Below are positions 15,101 through 25,356 of a DNA stretch of 64,000 nt, piece by piece. The translations under genes were made by a program, and so were the position numbers. Position 1 is the stretch's first letter, and every line of letters starts with the position of its first letter. The notes beneath the pieces are model-generated. The model had not been told where the DNA came from, ran no database searches, and saw only the letters and a list, made by a program, of their open reading frames with translations. Source of the DNA: Asterias rubens (Eukaryota > Echinodermata > Asteroidea > Forcipulatida > Asteriidae); the NCBI RefSeq assembly GCF_902459465.1, contig NC_047073.1, positions 10,231,036-10,295,035 on the forward strand. Direction: 5' to 3'.

Positions 15101-18100
15101 ATAAAACTGTTAGCAGGCAATGAAATAGGAAGGCCCAGTGTCAGTCCAAATCCTCAAAAAACCTTGTTCAGGAAGTTGTCTTGCTGATGGAGATGTTACT
15201 GCAGGCCCTATCAACAAGTATAGGCCCCCTATGCCATGTCAAGTGCTTAGTTTGGCATATCAACTTGATCCCAAAATGTGGGTTTTCATTACCACAAAGC
15301 AGGCTCTGCCAATGTGTTTCGGTATTTTGCAGAGTAACCTGCCTACGCAACTAAGTGAAATTCACTGCTCAACTATTGATGGGAAACTTTTGATAGAAAA
15401 CTTTTGATGAGAAACTTTTTATAGGAAACTTTTGATGAGGAACTTTTGATGAGAAACTTTTGATGGAACCTTTTGATGGGAAACTTTTGGTGAAAAACTA
15501 TTGATGAGAAACGTTTCATGGGAAACTTCTGACAGGAAAACGTCAATGGGAAACGTCTGGTGAGAAACTTTTGATAGGAAACTTTTGATTGGGAAACTTT
15601 CAAGAGGGAAACTTTTGATGGGAAACTTCTGATGGGCAACTTTTGATGGAAAACTTTGATGGGAAATTTCTGATGGGAAACTTTGATGGGAAAGGTTTGG
15701 TGAAAAACTTTTGATGGGAAACTTTTGATAGGAAACTTTTGATAGGAAACTTTTCAAAGGAAACTTTTGATAGGAAACTTTTGGTTGGAAAATTTTGATA
15801 GGAAACTATTGATGCGAAACTTTTGACTTTTATAAGAAACTTTTGATGAAAAACTGTTGATAATAAAAACAAAACTTTTGATGGGAAACTTTTGATGACA
15901 AACTTCTGATGAGAAACTTTTGGGTGGGTAACTTTTTTGGGGATACTTTTGATTTGATGGTGAATTTTGTATGGGAAACTTTTAATGGGACACCACATGC
16001 CTTAGTGGCCTCAAAGTATTAACACGGATGCCTTTTAAGAATAGTTTAATTTAAAGCCATTATACACTTTCGGTACAGAAAAAGAAAACAAAAGTTCACA
16101 GATTTACAAATAATTTACAGGGTTTACAGAAGGTAATGGTGAAAGACTTCTGTTGAAATATTAGTCCATGAAATGTTTTACTTTTTGAGAAAACAGCAAA
16201 ACAATATCAATTCTCGATAGCGAGGATTTTTTTTAAACACATGTCATGACACTGCAAAACGTGCGGAAACAAGAGTGGGTTTTCCCGTTATTTTTCTCCC
16301 GACTCCGATGACCGATTGAGCCTAAACTTTCACAGGTTTGTTATTTTATATATTAGTTATGATACACGAAGTGTGGGACTTGGACAACACTGTTTACCAA
16401 AAGTGTATAATGGCTTTATGGTGTATAATAAACTTTATGAGGGCTAGAAGTTCACACACAAAATTGTGCCATACTTTTGCTCCTTCATTTAATTTGGTAA
16501 TGTAAACATTAGTCTGTGAATTGCGGTGGGAAATCAAATAATAAAACAATAAATTTCTAAGCAATTATCCTATCACATACAACAGTAGTTGGGCCCCTAC
16601 AGACCACTTGTGATGTGATGTGGAACTTTTGATGGGAAACTTTTGATTGAAAACTTATGATGGGAAACATTTGATGGGTAACCTTTAATGAGAAACATTT
16701 AATGGGAAACATTTGATGGAAGATGTCTTGAAGTTAAACTTTTGACGGAAACTTTTGATGGGTATTCAACCTTTTATGGGAAACATTTCTAAGCAACTAT
16801 CCTATTCACACAGTATACAGTCAAGCTGTATCAAAACAACAGACAACTTGTGTGTATTTATTTTTCCACTACAAGGCTGTCTGAAGGACTTGAGTACAAA
16901 AACAAACTTCTCCTTCCAACAAGAACTCCTTCACTACTGCCCAAGAAATCTCAACTATAAATAAGCAAATGACCTTCACTGGAAGGTACTTGGTGTAATA
17001 TGCCATGTACAAGGTTTCAGTTCCGCCTAATGCTAGTCATGGTACTTCTATGGTCTGGTGCATATATTGTAAACAAAACATTTTCAATTCCATTTCCAGT
17101 GCTATTCAGTACCAGGATCAGAGTTGCACAATTAACAGGACATCTCTTTGATCAAGTGACTCGTGGACAAGTCTGACGTCACTACCCAAAACGTTCTGTG
17201 AACATTTTACTGATCACTCGACTGGTCTATAAAAACTTGAAAACAATCATCATTAAGTTTTTGACAGTTAATGTATTTTGTTTGTTTGATTTTTATGGGG
17301 CAAATAAAAAACTCACAGGCAAGTCGTAATTTAGTAAAAGTTTCAAACGTTTACAGAAATTTATAGCATTTCAAACGATGCTGAATGTAATATATAATGT
17401 AGAAAACTAAGCTAATTATGTGTAGTAATATCTGTTCATGGTGTTTTCAAATACAAGGGCTGACAGTCATTAACCTACTTAAAGCCATTGGACACTTTCG
17501 GTAAACAATATTTTCCAAGGCTCACACTTCGTGTACCACAACTTATATATAAAATAACAAACCTGTGAAAATTTAGGCTCAATCGGTCATCGGAGTCGGG
17601 AAAAAATAACGGGAAAACCCACCCTTGTTTCCCCAAGTTTCGCCGTGTCATGACATGTGTTTAAAATAAATCTGTAATTTTCGCTATTGAGAATTGATAT
17701 TGCTTTAATGTTTTCTCAAAAAGTAAAGCATTTCATTGAATAATATTTCAAGATAAGTCTTTCGCCATTACCTTCTGTAAACCCTGTAAATTATTTGTAA
17801 ATCTGTGAACTTTTTTTGTCTGTACCGAAAGTGTATAATGGCTTTAAAGGTAGTGGACACTATTGGTAATTGTCATTAACTAGCCTTCACAGTTGGTGTA
17901 TCTCAACATATGCATAAAATAACCAACCTGTGAAATTTTGAGCTTAATCGGTCATCGAAGTTGTGAGATAATAATGAAAGAAAAAATTCTAAACTTGAGG
18001 TCTCAAAATCAAATTTCGTGGAAAATTACTTCTTTCTCAAAAACTATGTCTCTTCAGAGGGAGCTGTTTCTCACAATGTTTTATACCATCAACCTCTCCC

Positions 18101-19908
18101 CATTACTCGTAATCAAGAAAGGTTTTATGACGATAATTATTTTGAGTAATTACCAATAGTGTCCACTGCCTCCAAGACACCAGGATGAAACCCTTAGGAG
18201 GTACCCCCATAAAATAACTAACCTGTGAAAATTTGAGCTCAATCAGTCAACGAAGAAATAACACCCTTGTCACACGAAGTTCTGTGCATTTAGTTGGTTG
18301 ATTTCGAGACCTCAAGTTCTAAATCTGAGGTCTCAAAATCAAATTCGTGGAAAATTACTTCTTTCTCAAAAACTATGGCACTTCAGAGGAAGCCGTTTCT
18401 CACAATGTTTTATACCATCAACCTCTCCCCACTATTTTCACCAAGAAAGGTTTTATGCTAATTATTATTTTGAGTAATTACCAAAAGTGTCCACTGCCTT
18501 TGTGGAACACGTTGCATTCGATCGGATGAGTTGGTCTATAAAAAGCGTTTCTATGGTTGGAAAGATGCTTTAAAAGTAGAATACAATGATCCATACAAGT
18601 TTGCCTTGAAATTGCGTGGTTTTCCTTTTGCTTTGCAAACTAACACGGTCAGCCATTTATTTGACTCCCCTAAATGGCCGACCGTGTTAGTCGACGAGGT
18701 AAAAAGAAAACCACGCAATTTTGAGGTATATTTGTGTGGATTATTGTATTCTACTTTTACAACATCTTTCTACCCATATGCATTTTATAACAAATGGTTA
18801 CAAACGCTTTTCAAAGACCAACTCGACCAATCCAAGGTACCGGTTCCTCTAAGAAAAGATCTTGATATAGTACATGCACATCAATCTCGTTTGTCTATGA
18901 ACGTACATGTACTTACTACTGTAGACTTACTTTGATACTCAAGAGAATTTAAAGATTTTATCTGATTTTTGTCACAATTAGATACCACACACAATGAGCC
19001 TACAATTATTATACAATTGAAAAAATGAGTGTTTGAGTTTGAGTTTCCTGGCCCGATGCTACAATCACCGGCCTCGAGCCTACCGTCCAGTGCTCATTTC
19101 AAGACCTGCCCATGTTGAAAATGCAGGATTTCAATGTTGTTAGTAATTTCATGTGTTATGTACATTTAAAAAAAAAAAAAAATAACAAACTATTTTTTTC
19201 CCCACACAGACATAAAACAAATCTAAATTTACATGTAGATATAAATCTGAAATTTTGCATCTGAAATACATTATAAAAAAGCCATGTATCGACCCTGAAC
19301 ATTTAAAAAAAGATATATTTTTTAAGTCATTAAGGCTGGCACTAACTTTCATGTTAAACATTGTCAAGGCAGCGTACACTACCTGCATTTGAATGGAAAG
19401 TAATTAGCAGTACATTCTGGAACTGAGAGAACATATGGTGCACAGGTGTTTGTTTACTGTATTATGAGCCGTTTGCCTTTAGAAAATCAACCTGTATTGT
19501 TTTGAAACACATGGCTGCGTGAAATTAAGGAGGCACCTGAAATGGCGGCTACAGCTACGGCTATGGCTAAACTCTAGCAATACTCAGCAAAAGTCTCTTA
19601 GCTTATAATAGCTGTAGCCGGTAGTTTGGTTACACTCTTCATCTACAAAACCCCTTGTCCAGATGCTGTATAGAGAGACTGGCTTTGGCGGGACTTTCTT
19701 TGGCTAAATGCTGCAGGTCTGGTTGTGGTTTCCCTCCACTGATTTCTTCCCATTGTTTTTGTTTTTAAATGGTGCTATTAAATTGTTTATTTGTTATTGT
19801 TTGTTTAGCATTCACTGGATATGTACATATGTAATTTTGTGTTTACATTGTCTCTGCTTGCACCTTGAACATCTGTAAAGATTGATTTGGCGCATTACAA
19901 ATACCTAC

Positions 19909-19939
<31 letters not shown>

Positions 19940-22900
19940 GGCTTTGGCATAGATGTAGATCGTAGATGAGGAAAAGTACGTTTGTATTGGATTACCTACA
20001 GAGGGTACCATCGCATCAAACGCACAGAGCACCACGGCAATAAGCCTTTTTGAGATTTATGTCGGACACGATACTATGACACTGCTAGGTTTGGGTCAGT
20101 ATACACCCAGTATACACCCAGTATACACCCAGTATACACCCAGTACACACCCAGTATACACCCAGTATACACCTAGTATACACCCAGTATACACCCAGTA
20201 TACACCCAGTATACACCCAAATCGTAACAGTGCACTCCTGTGGTGTCCACCATACCTCAAAATGGCTGAATTGCTGAGGTTGCCTTGGATTATTTCGAGG
20301 CCTGCTACAATGTTTGCTGATAAATATACGATGCTTGGGACAATTCGCGTTGATTAAGTTGGTTTCTTACAAACAACCCTGTCGGAAGATTTTCCGGCCA
20401 GAATTTTCAGAAGATGGGTGTGGGACCAGTTTTCATGTCAATTCTGTGCTTGTTGTTTTAAACAAATTCAAATCACATGGATCTATGGGTGTTCTATTAA
20501 AATCAAATACCGAATGCATTTTGTTTGTGCCTTGTCCTAAAACATAATCACTTGGTATTCACTCCACTCGCCTCATGAAATGAAATAGTTCATATTTTAC
20601 CTCGCGATTTTATTCGGTAACAATGCACACATGCAAGTAATGTAAGCAACATTTGTATAGCAGTTACCAATGAAGTAGTTCACTTTGTGTACTGCCTTCA
20701 ACTTTTAGAGTTTCAAAGAAAGAACAGAAGGGATTGTCAAAGGAAGTCAACGTCGTCCGGAATTCCGATTTTGATGAATTGAAATGTAAAGTCATTGGTA
20801 ACTTTTGAAGGAAAACAAAATTTGGATTTCAGTTTAGAAAAGTGCTTTCTCATACTGGTGGTATTGAGAGACATTTCACCGCATACAGGCCAATGCCATT
20901 CATTGTACTGCATGTAGCTTGAGAAGTTTGAACATTGCCCTCCCATTGTGTGAACATTCAATACTTTCCACTGTAGTTTCTAGGATAATCTTTGCCAGCC
21001 TGCAATGTGATAACATGTAGCGCAAATGCCTACTTTTTCAGTACACAGTCAACCATCCGACTGTCTGATTAAATTAAAAAACATCCACTTCTGTTTTGAA
21101 TGACAGACAGGCTTACACAAGCCTCCAATGATATCATAAAAGAATACAGATTGTTGACCCTACGAATACCCTCCCAATGTCTGACCATTCAATATCATCT
21201 AATTAGTTTTCAATGATATAGGGCCCCCTAACATGTAGAAAAACAAATCAGTGATGTGGTAAAGAATGCAATCAGTCAAACTTTCCACTGTCCGTTCAAT
21301 CAAATATGCCAGCCTGCAATACATAATGTGTGTATCGCTGTGTTACCAGTGTGATGTGATGCATTATGATAGTAAACAGGTGTATGAACACTTTGCATAG
21401 TACCCACCCACAGTCAACCCTCCTACTAAACTGACCTTTCAATATCATCCACTGTACTTGTATTCCAGTATTTTTTTTAACTTATTGATTAATCCCATCT
21501 GTGTAATGTCTAAATGAGAGGAAAAAAATGCATGCTTGGTAAGCTTGGGCAATATCACGAGATTGTCGAATATCGCGATACTAACTTGGAAACGATTTCG
21601 ATATCGAATCGATTTGGTTTTAATCGAAATATCGATACATCGATCGCGATATATCGCAATAACGATTAAATGTCGCAATATCGGGATGTATTTTCTAGCT
21701 GAGACATCTTGCACCCCATAGGTTTGGAGTAAAACCAGAAGAATAGGTCATTAGAACACCTCTCTTATGCTGTGACTGTCTCTTCTACAACTTTCACTTT
21801 GAGTTTGAAGACTGACGATGTCAAATTTAATTAATCGCGATTATATCGAATATCGCGATATATGGTCGGCGATCTATCGTGAATAAAATAAATCGATATC
21901 GCCCAGCTTAATGCTTGTAACAGCCCAATGTTGATTATAACCACTGGACACACAGTGTTATAAAACTTGCTTCGAATCAAAGTGTTAAAAACTCAAGTTG
22001 TGCCTTTTGAAAGTTGACCTTGGATTGTGGTAGGAAAAGTTCCTGGTCAACCGGAAATGGTTTACAAAATACCTGGCTCCATACACTTCCTATTTGATTG
22101 TGCAAGATTATTCTAAATACTGAAAGGCATTTTTTACCGACAAGGTTCGTTAAAAGAAATAGTATTGATTGAGGGTTTTGTAACTTTGATGATTATACAG
22201 AAATGAATGGTCTCTAAGGGATAATTGTGCGTATTGCTGTGGTTATCTTTGCAAAGTTCCTATACATAAATTTATACCTTTATGCACAAAGTGCCCCTTA
22301 CCAGAGGAAAATCGCTGTGCCTCTTCAGGGCCGAACAAGCCTTGCTCTTTGAACTTTTTGTTAAGTAGCCAACCTGGCCGAACTCTGGGTTTAATTTGCC
22401 CACAGGAAGTTTTAGTAGCCATGCTTTTACACACTGTCAGAAGTGTATCTTTCTGATGCAATTTAGCTAACACAACCGATATAATAGGCAAATAAAGTTA
22501 CACTCTAACACTCAAAACAAAACATGTTTGGGGTTAAACAAAGAATTGACTAGAGTGGGATTCGAACCAACTGAGCTATCTAGCCCTATGTTGGCGGTGT
22601 CCCTTTTTTGTCAATATCTTTAGGGACACCGCCAACATAGTGCTGCATAGCTCAGTTGGTAGAGCACCGGCACGTTAATCAGGAGGTCGTTGGTTTGAAT
22701 CCCACTCTAGTCAATTTCTTGTTCAACCCCAAAAAATCATTTCAAAATTTACCCAGTCAGTTTCCCTTGTGGTTTATATTGATAACTCAAAAATAAATTA
22801 ACAGATTTAAAAATGTACTATTCATATCTGAATGGAGCTTTTTAAACAAGTAGGTTTCACAGTTTTTATTAGGCTTTAGGGCAAGTTGAGAGGTGGTGTT

Positions 22901-24628
22901 TTCTAGCCCAGAGCAGTTCTACTAGACTATGTCACGCTCGCTAGGCTAGTGTCAAGGGCGAGCCCTGGCAAAGTTTAAGGTCCGGACTTTTCTTTTGTTC
23001 AAGAGAAAAAGAAGAAGAACTCACATTCATGCTTGGGCATGGGCATTTCCGCTCGTCTGACGAGTGCTAGGATGAGGAAGATGACGATTGGCCATGTCAA
23101 CTCAATCACGAGACGAAACTTTGAAGGAAAGAAAATAATAATAAATATCAAAGTCTTATATAGTGCACGTATCTACCAAACAAGGTACTCAAGGCGCTGA
23201 ATACATATCTAAACTTTCAGAACGATAGGTAATTGCAATGCAGTGATGAATTCTGGGACCCAATTATTTAGCACCTTGTAAGGGTTTACAGGGTACAGTT
23301 ACCACGCATACAACAGCCACAGCCAGGAACACCGGGGCGAACCCCTTCTCTTTTCGGAAAGTGCACTGGGTTCTTTTACATGCGTTACACACAACACATG
23401 GGACCAACGGCTTTACGTCCCATCTGAAGGACAAAGCAATGGTTTTTGAACCCAAACTCTGCTGATCAGAAACACCAGAGTTTGAAATTCGGTGCTCTTA
23501 ACCGCTCGACACTTCCGACTTCCAATGTATCAATGAAGCCAGAGAAAAATTGAATTTAAATAGTTTCTTGCTACAAAGACTCACTGTAATGTTTTAAAAC
23601 AAAAGCAAAGAACTCACAAACAAATTTCAAGTTCAAAATCGTACAGATAGGTAATAGAATTTGATATCCACAGCTTCATAGAATGAAGTTTTTGCTAAAC
23701 ACAAAACAAAAGGTAAGCTTTCTACTATCATTGTCTCCAAACAGTGTAAGTTTAATGTAAATCTGTGGACATTGTGTTTTGTGTTAAAAAAGTAACCAAA
23801 ATAACAGGTCCTGTGAAAAAAATGTTTTTAAGGGTCTAGTAAAAATTCTGAGCTAGGCCTATATTTTTCAAAACTGTATTTTCCAGAGGGTTTTTTTGAA
23901 ATTAAGTCCTTTACTGTGCCTACAAAGTACAAGTACTACTATTTCCTGTAACATCATGTGAATTTGTTTCAAAAGCTCAATGCTTTGGTCTGCAGCGAAA
24001 ATTCGGAGTATGGTCCAGAGGAAATTTTCTTTAAATTTAAGTCCTGTGCTATACCAACAAGTACCATTTCCTGCAACATAATGGGAATTTGTTTCAAAAG
24101 ATTTCAAAGGGATGACTCATACGGTCTATCAAAAATACTGCCTGGTTGATTTTGCACAATGGTCAAATGGCACTGTGGGAAGGAAAACAGTGCAAACAGC
24201 GTTCCGGTTTCCTTCCCAGAATGTTGACATATTTTGTGCGAAATTAACCAGGTGGTATTTGTGATAAACCTGGGGATGAATTAAGAAGTTCATGTCAGCT
24301 TAAAACTTGCAAACAAAAATTAATATCTTGACGCTTCTACCCCAGCAGATTCTTTCTTGAAGACTCTGCTAGGGTAGAAATGTCAGACCATTAACCATTT
24401 TTGCACCATACCTGTGCATGTAGGTCCGTTTGGTTGGAAAGCAGTTTGCAACAGCTAAGTCTATTTTCTCATTTTAAAACTTGCCGCATAAGTTTTGAAC
24501 TTTACCCTGGTTCCTACTTTGAGCTAAATGCATCACCTCACATTGAATGTTTAAGTGCTTACCTTCTGTCGACGACGGAGAGTGAAGTTCTTCCACGTCA
24601 ATAGTGACAGCTGAGAGAAGAACTTCAT
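162..24628 (-). CDS. ABCA-subfamily ABC transporter, N-terminal part (gene continues past left edge)
   Basis: ABCA transporters are full-size membrane proteins that move lipids across membranes. Five coding exons read on the minus strand: 24628-24563, 23118-23025, 14252-14111, 13535-13387 and 286-162. All have GT/AG borders, and their phases join without a break to give residues 1-192. Residues 11-21 (TWKNFTLRRRQ) are the ABCA N-terminal signature. Residues 26-43 form membrane segment 1 (ELTWPIVIFLILALV), followed by HEC at 52-54. Residues 59-69 (KALPSAGLLPF) match the ABCA motif that opens the first large extracellular loop. Possible N-glycosylation sites are N84, N115 and N144. The ATG at 24628 is chosen because it gives the family start. 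The coding exon probably begins at an acceptor at 24870, with a non-coding first exon ending at 25659. Introns of 8.8 and 13.1 kb are repeat-filled. The subgroup (ABCA1/4/7-like or other) cannot be settled without the ATPase domains. Confidence 0.87.
430..512 (-). mobile_element. SINE family 2 body fragment
   Basis: TTTTACCCAGATATAACGAT through AAATCACAGGAATATTA resembles the body at 38281-38380. Close to ABCA exon 5. Confidence 0.5.
1660..1850 (-). mobile_element. tRNA-like repeat, family 1
   Basis: AACTGAGCTAGACATG followed by CCTAATGTTGGCAGT, CAATATCTTTGTTTCAGG and GAAGCCATTCAACC matches copies near 28690, 36398, 38810 and 45345. These carry RNA polymerase III A- and B-box-like sequences. 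Confidence 0.65.
1900..2297 (-). mobile_element. Family-A MITE, full length
   Basis: The element runs between TTAA at both ends, with terminal inverted repeats AGGCAGTGGACACTATTGG and its complement ending CCACTGTCT. About 398 bp, no coding capacity. TTAA flanks suggest a piggyBac-type mover; the family name is unknown. Confidence 0.85.
2298..3986. other. ABCA intron 4, no gene seen
   Basis: AT-rich. Two diverged copies of a block with GATGTAATCATCATTTTCTA and CCTTTCTGCTGAA (3640-3740 and 3845-3950) are the only structure noted apart from the palindrome at 2685. Confidence 0.5.
2685..2716. repeat. Short near-perfect palindrome
   Basis: AAAATTATATCACAT and its reverse complement face each other around a central AC dinucleotide. 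It could form a 15-bp stem. No function is evident. Confidence 0.7.
3987..4524. repeat. Two-copy tandem repeat, 269-bp period
   Basis: The segment starting TAAGTGGGATTCGTC at 3987 recurs at 4256 almost unchanged, including an internal run of eight or more T and the CCCGACAAAGGGTGAC stretch. It lies in ABCA intron 4. Confidence 0.9.
4881..5298 (+). mobile_element. Family-A MITE with internal extra hairpin
   Basis: TTAA flanks and family-A ends, with an added GGTAGT/ACTACC palindromic bit near 5182-5212. Its right three quarters form the start of the 3.4-kb duplication unit 1. Confidence 0.8.
5652..5791 (-). mobile_element. tRNA-derived SINE, family 2, internally rearranged (unit 1)
   Basis: Body CATACACCAATGTGTG joined to GCTACCGGGCAATCTCGG with the B box missing. 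The same copy occurs in unit 2 at about 9071-9210. Confidence 0.65.
6679..6829. mobile_element. GGTCGACCC hairpin element (unit 1)
   Basis: Arms GTGCGTTCGTTTAGCTTCCC plus TGGGTCGACCC and their complement about 150 bp apart. Related copies at 10055-10205 and 35993-36217. Confidence 0.8.
6885..7275. mobile_element. Family-B MITE, long near-perfect palindrome (unit 1)
   Basis: TTAA at each end, with arms AGGAACACGTTGCCTTGG and complement. The whole 390 bp folds on itself around GTCAAAATTTTGAC, and the inner arms carry TAAATGGCCGACCGTG. No protein is encoded; frames seen in both arms are mirror images of each other. Confidence 0.88.
7295..7660 (-). mobile_element. Degenerate family-A MITE (duplication unit 1)
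   Basis: It keeps the GGTAATTACTCAAAAC and CTTTGACAATTACC terminal regions and the conserved interior (GAGAAACGGCTCCCTCTGAAG), but the outermost ends have changed to ACACGTTTGG / CCAAACGTGT. Confidence 0.7.
8339..8415. mobile_element. Family-C MITE, left end only
   Basis: It begins TTAAGCCATTGGACACTTTCGG and is cut at the duplication junction. Confidence 0.75.
8416..8717 (+). mobile_element. Family-A MITE, 5' truncated (start of duplication unit 2)
   Basis: A copy of the right part of the element at 4881-5298, beginning abruptly at the duplication junction. Confidence 0.8.
9071..9210 (-). mobile_element. tRNA-derived SINE, family 2 (unit 2)
   Basis: Duplicate of the copy at 5652-5791. Confidence 0.65.
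10055..10205. mobile_element. GGTCGACCC hairpin element (unit 2)
   Basis: Duplicate of the element at 6679-6829. Confidence 0.8.
10261..10651. mobile_element. Family-B MITE (unit 2)
   Basis: Same palindromic element as at 6885-7275, duplicated with the 3.4-kb segment. TTAA flanks are kept. Confidence 0.88.
10670..11035 (-). mobile_element. Degenerate family-A MITE (duplication unit 2)
   Basis: Counterpart of the element at 7295-7660, nearly identical to it. Confidence 0.7.
11714..12067. mobile_element. Family-C MITE, full length
   Basis: TTAA at both ends, with arms GCCATTGGACACTTTCGG and CCGAAAGTGTCCAATGGC. The interior has TCTCGATATCGAGA. About 354 bp, non-coding. Confidence 0.85.
12068..13106. 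other. ABCA intron 4, SINE/LINE-like debris
   Basis: AAGGCGCCAAAATCCATC at 12595, GGGCGCTTTATAAGAAGCC at 12805 and a following block (12840-12960) resemble sequence near 34380-34570 and 47280-47520, so this is probably an old dispersed repeat. No coding exon. Confidence 0.5.
13107..13354. mobile_element. GGGCCCAATTTC palindromic element
   Basis: Ends GGGCCCAATTTCAAAAAGC and its approximate complement (CTTTAAGAAATTGGGCCC). Inner arms contain GCATGCAATTTCTTCCTT. It stops about 30 bp from ABCA exon 4. Relatives occur near 35100-35384 and 42879-43050, and a fragment near 3389. Confidence 0.75.
15376..15990. repeat. Minisatellite, unit about 15 bp (TTGATGGGAAACTTT)
   Basis: About 40 diverged units of GATGGGAAACTTTT type. 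The long Lys/Ser/Phe frames it creates on the minus strand are artefacts. In ABCA intron 2. Confidence 0.92.
16051..16418. mobile_element. Family-C MITE
   Basis: Ends GCCATTATACACTTTCGG and AAGTGTATAATGGC. The interior matches the element at 11714-12067 in the opposite orientation. Confidence 0.82.
16621..16775. repeat. Second island of the 15-bp minisatellite
   Basis: The same GATGGGAAAC units restart 630 bp further on, after a family-C MITE. This suggests the MITE and its neighbours inserted into a once continuous array. Confidence 0.8.
17479..17847. mobile_element. Family-C MITE sharing a TTAA with the next element
   Basis: Full-length family C. Its right-hand TTAA (17844-17847) is also the left TTAA of the family-A copy that follows. 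Confidence 0.85.
17844..18172 (+). mobile_element. Family-A MITE
   Basis: Starts TTAAAGGTAGTGGACAC and ends GTGTCCACTGCC, with an internal deletion relative to the 398-bp form. Confidence 0.8.
18172..18503 (+). mobile_element. Family-A MITE with altered left end
   Basis: The right end is intact (AGTGTCCACTGCCTTT) and the left end is degenerate. It abuts family-A and family-B elements. Confidence 0.75.
18501..18852. mobile_element. Family-B MITE without intact TTAA
   Basis: Palindrome with GGAACACGTTG and complement-like ends, abutting a family-A copy on its left. It is diverged and the terminal TTAA is not kept. Confidence 0.75.
18853..20096. other. ABCA intron 2, no gene seen
   Basis: Contains GGCTACAGCTACGGCTATGG near 19550 and a retroposon-like 3' end at 19880. 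No exon with family similarity. Confidence 0.45.
19908..19937. repeat. (ATT)n microsatellite at a SINE/LINE-like 3' end
   Basis: Preceded by GATTTGGCGCATTACAAAT, a motif that ends several retroposed repeats in this window (compare 46740). Confidence 0.75.
20097..20220. repeat. Minisatellite, 11-bp unit (CAGTATACACC)
   Basis: About eleven units with few substitutions, in ABCA intron 2. Confidence 0.93.
20221..21531. other. ABCA intron 2, no gene seen
   Basis: Low-complexity AT-rich sequence. Several copies of a loose CAATATCATC / ACTTTCCACTGT theme at 20960-21450 suggest a degenerate repeat. Confidence 0.4.
21540..21910. mobile_element. hAT-like non-autonomous element rich in TATCGCGATA
   Basis: Ends TAAGCTTGGGCAATATC and GATATCGCCCAGCTTA. 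Flanks ATGCTTGG (21532) and ATGCTTGT (21911) agree at 7 of 8 bases, as expected for an 8-bp hAT target duplication. The interior is dominated by ATCGAT/TCGCGA words. No transposase. Confidence 0.7.
22545..22720. repeat. Inverted pair of family-1 tRNA-like repeats
   Basis: GACTAGAGTGGGATTCGAAC and ACCGCCAACATAG are mirrored across a short centre near 22615. The right arm has a full A box (TAGCTCAGTTGGTAGAGC) and B box (GGTTTGAATCC). No acceptor stem or terminator, so this is not a functional tRNA. Confidence 0.8.
23130..23520 (-). mobile_element. tRNA-derived SINE, family 4
   Basis: In minus sense: a head GTCGAGCGGTTAAGAGC, a B-box-like GGGTTCAAAAACC, a body with GATGGGACGTAAAGCCG and CACTTTCCGAAAAGAG, then GCGCCTTGAGTACCTTG and an AT-rich tail. 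Ends about 10 bp from ABCA exon 2 (its donor side is at 23025; the acceptor is at 23118). Confidence 0.82.
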
Positions 24629-24870
24629 CTTGCTCTTTTCTAATACCCGTCTAAGATTCTACAAGTTTGTAAATTTCAAAGTTCTGACAATTTAGTAGAA
24701 AGTATCGGTTCTGGTCATTTCTAAAACCATCTTGAGAATTACTCCTACAGAGACTGCTGTGTGGGATCAAGTCAGCATGGTACTGTAATGGCGTTTGATT
24801 CTTGAACTTGAACGACTTCTCTGGTTGTAGTCGGGTGAGCTTTCTACTCAGTTAACTTTCATAATATGAC
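24563..24870 (-). other. ABCA first coding exon with 5' leader
   Basis: A plausible acceptor (TTTTACAG) ends at 24871, and the donor GTAAGC starts at 24562. About 240 bases of leader precede the ATG at 24628-24626. The leader holds at least two very short upstream frames. One, MKVN-stop, lies within ten bases of the acceptor; another reads MLT-stop. They could dampen translation, but this is inference. Confidence 0.55.
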
Positions 24871-24961
24871 CTGTAAAAGAACAAAACAGTTGATTATACA
24901 ATCGCTAACAGAAGAAAAAGCTAACAATTATTTCAAACAACTGGGAAAATGATGAAGCAGG

Positions 24962-25356
24962 GGTATTGCACTATTGGTAATTACTCAAAATAATAATTAG
25001 CATAAAACCTTACTTGGTAACGAGTAATGGGGAGAGGTTGATGGTATAAAACATTGTTAGAAACCGCTCCCTCTGAAGTGCCATAGTTTTTGAGAAAGAA
25101 GTAATCTTCCACGAATTTAATTTAAACACCTCAGATTTATAACTTTAGGTCTCAAAATCAACCATCTACGTAAACGCACACAACTTCATATATGAAAAGG
25201 GTGTTTTTGTCTTTCATAATTATCTCGCAAGTTCGATGGCCGATTGAGCTCAAATTTTCAAAGGTTTGTTATTTTATGTATAAAATGACAATGTTGAGAT
25301 ACACCAGCTGTGAAGGCTAGTCTTTGACAATTACCAATAGTGTCCACTGCCTTTAA
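24962..25356 (-). mobile_element. Family-A MITE
   Basis: Decayed left terminus (GCACTATTGGTAATTACTC), intact right end with TTAA. It lies between the ABCA non-coding first exon and the ATG-bearing exon. Confidence 0.82.

Noticed and set aside
15373..15998. Overlapping minus-strand frames of 88-132 codons rich in Lys, Ser and Phe
   Set aside because: They are translations of the 15-bp minisatellite in several frames, not proteins.
18531..18935. 134-codon plus-strand frame
   Set aside because: It covers the family-B palindrome; the same mirrored frames appear in other copies.
22645..22710. Possible functional tRNA gene
   Set aside because: A and B boxes are present, but there is no paired acceptor stem or terminator and the sequence is one of many repeat copies.
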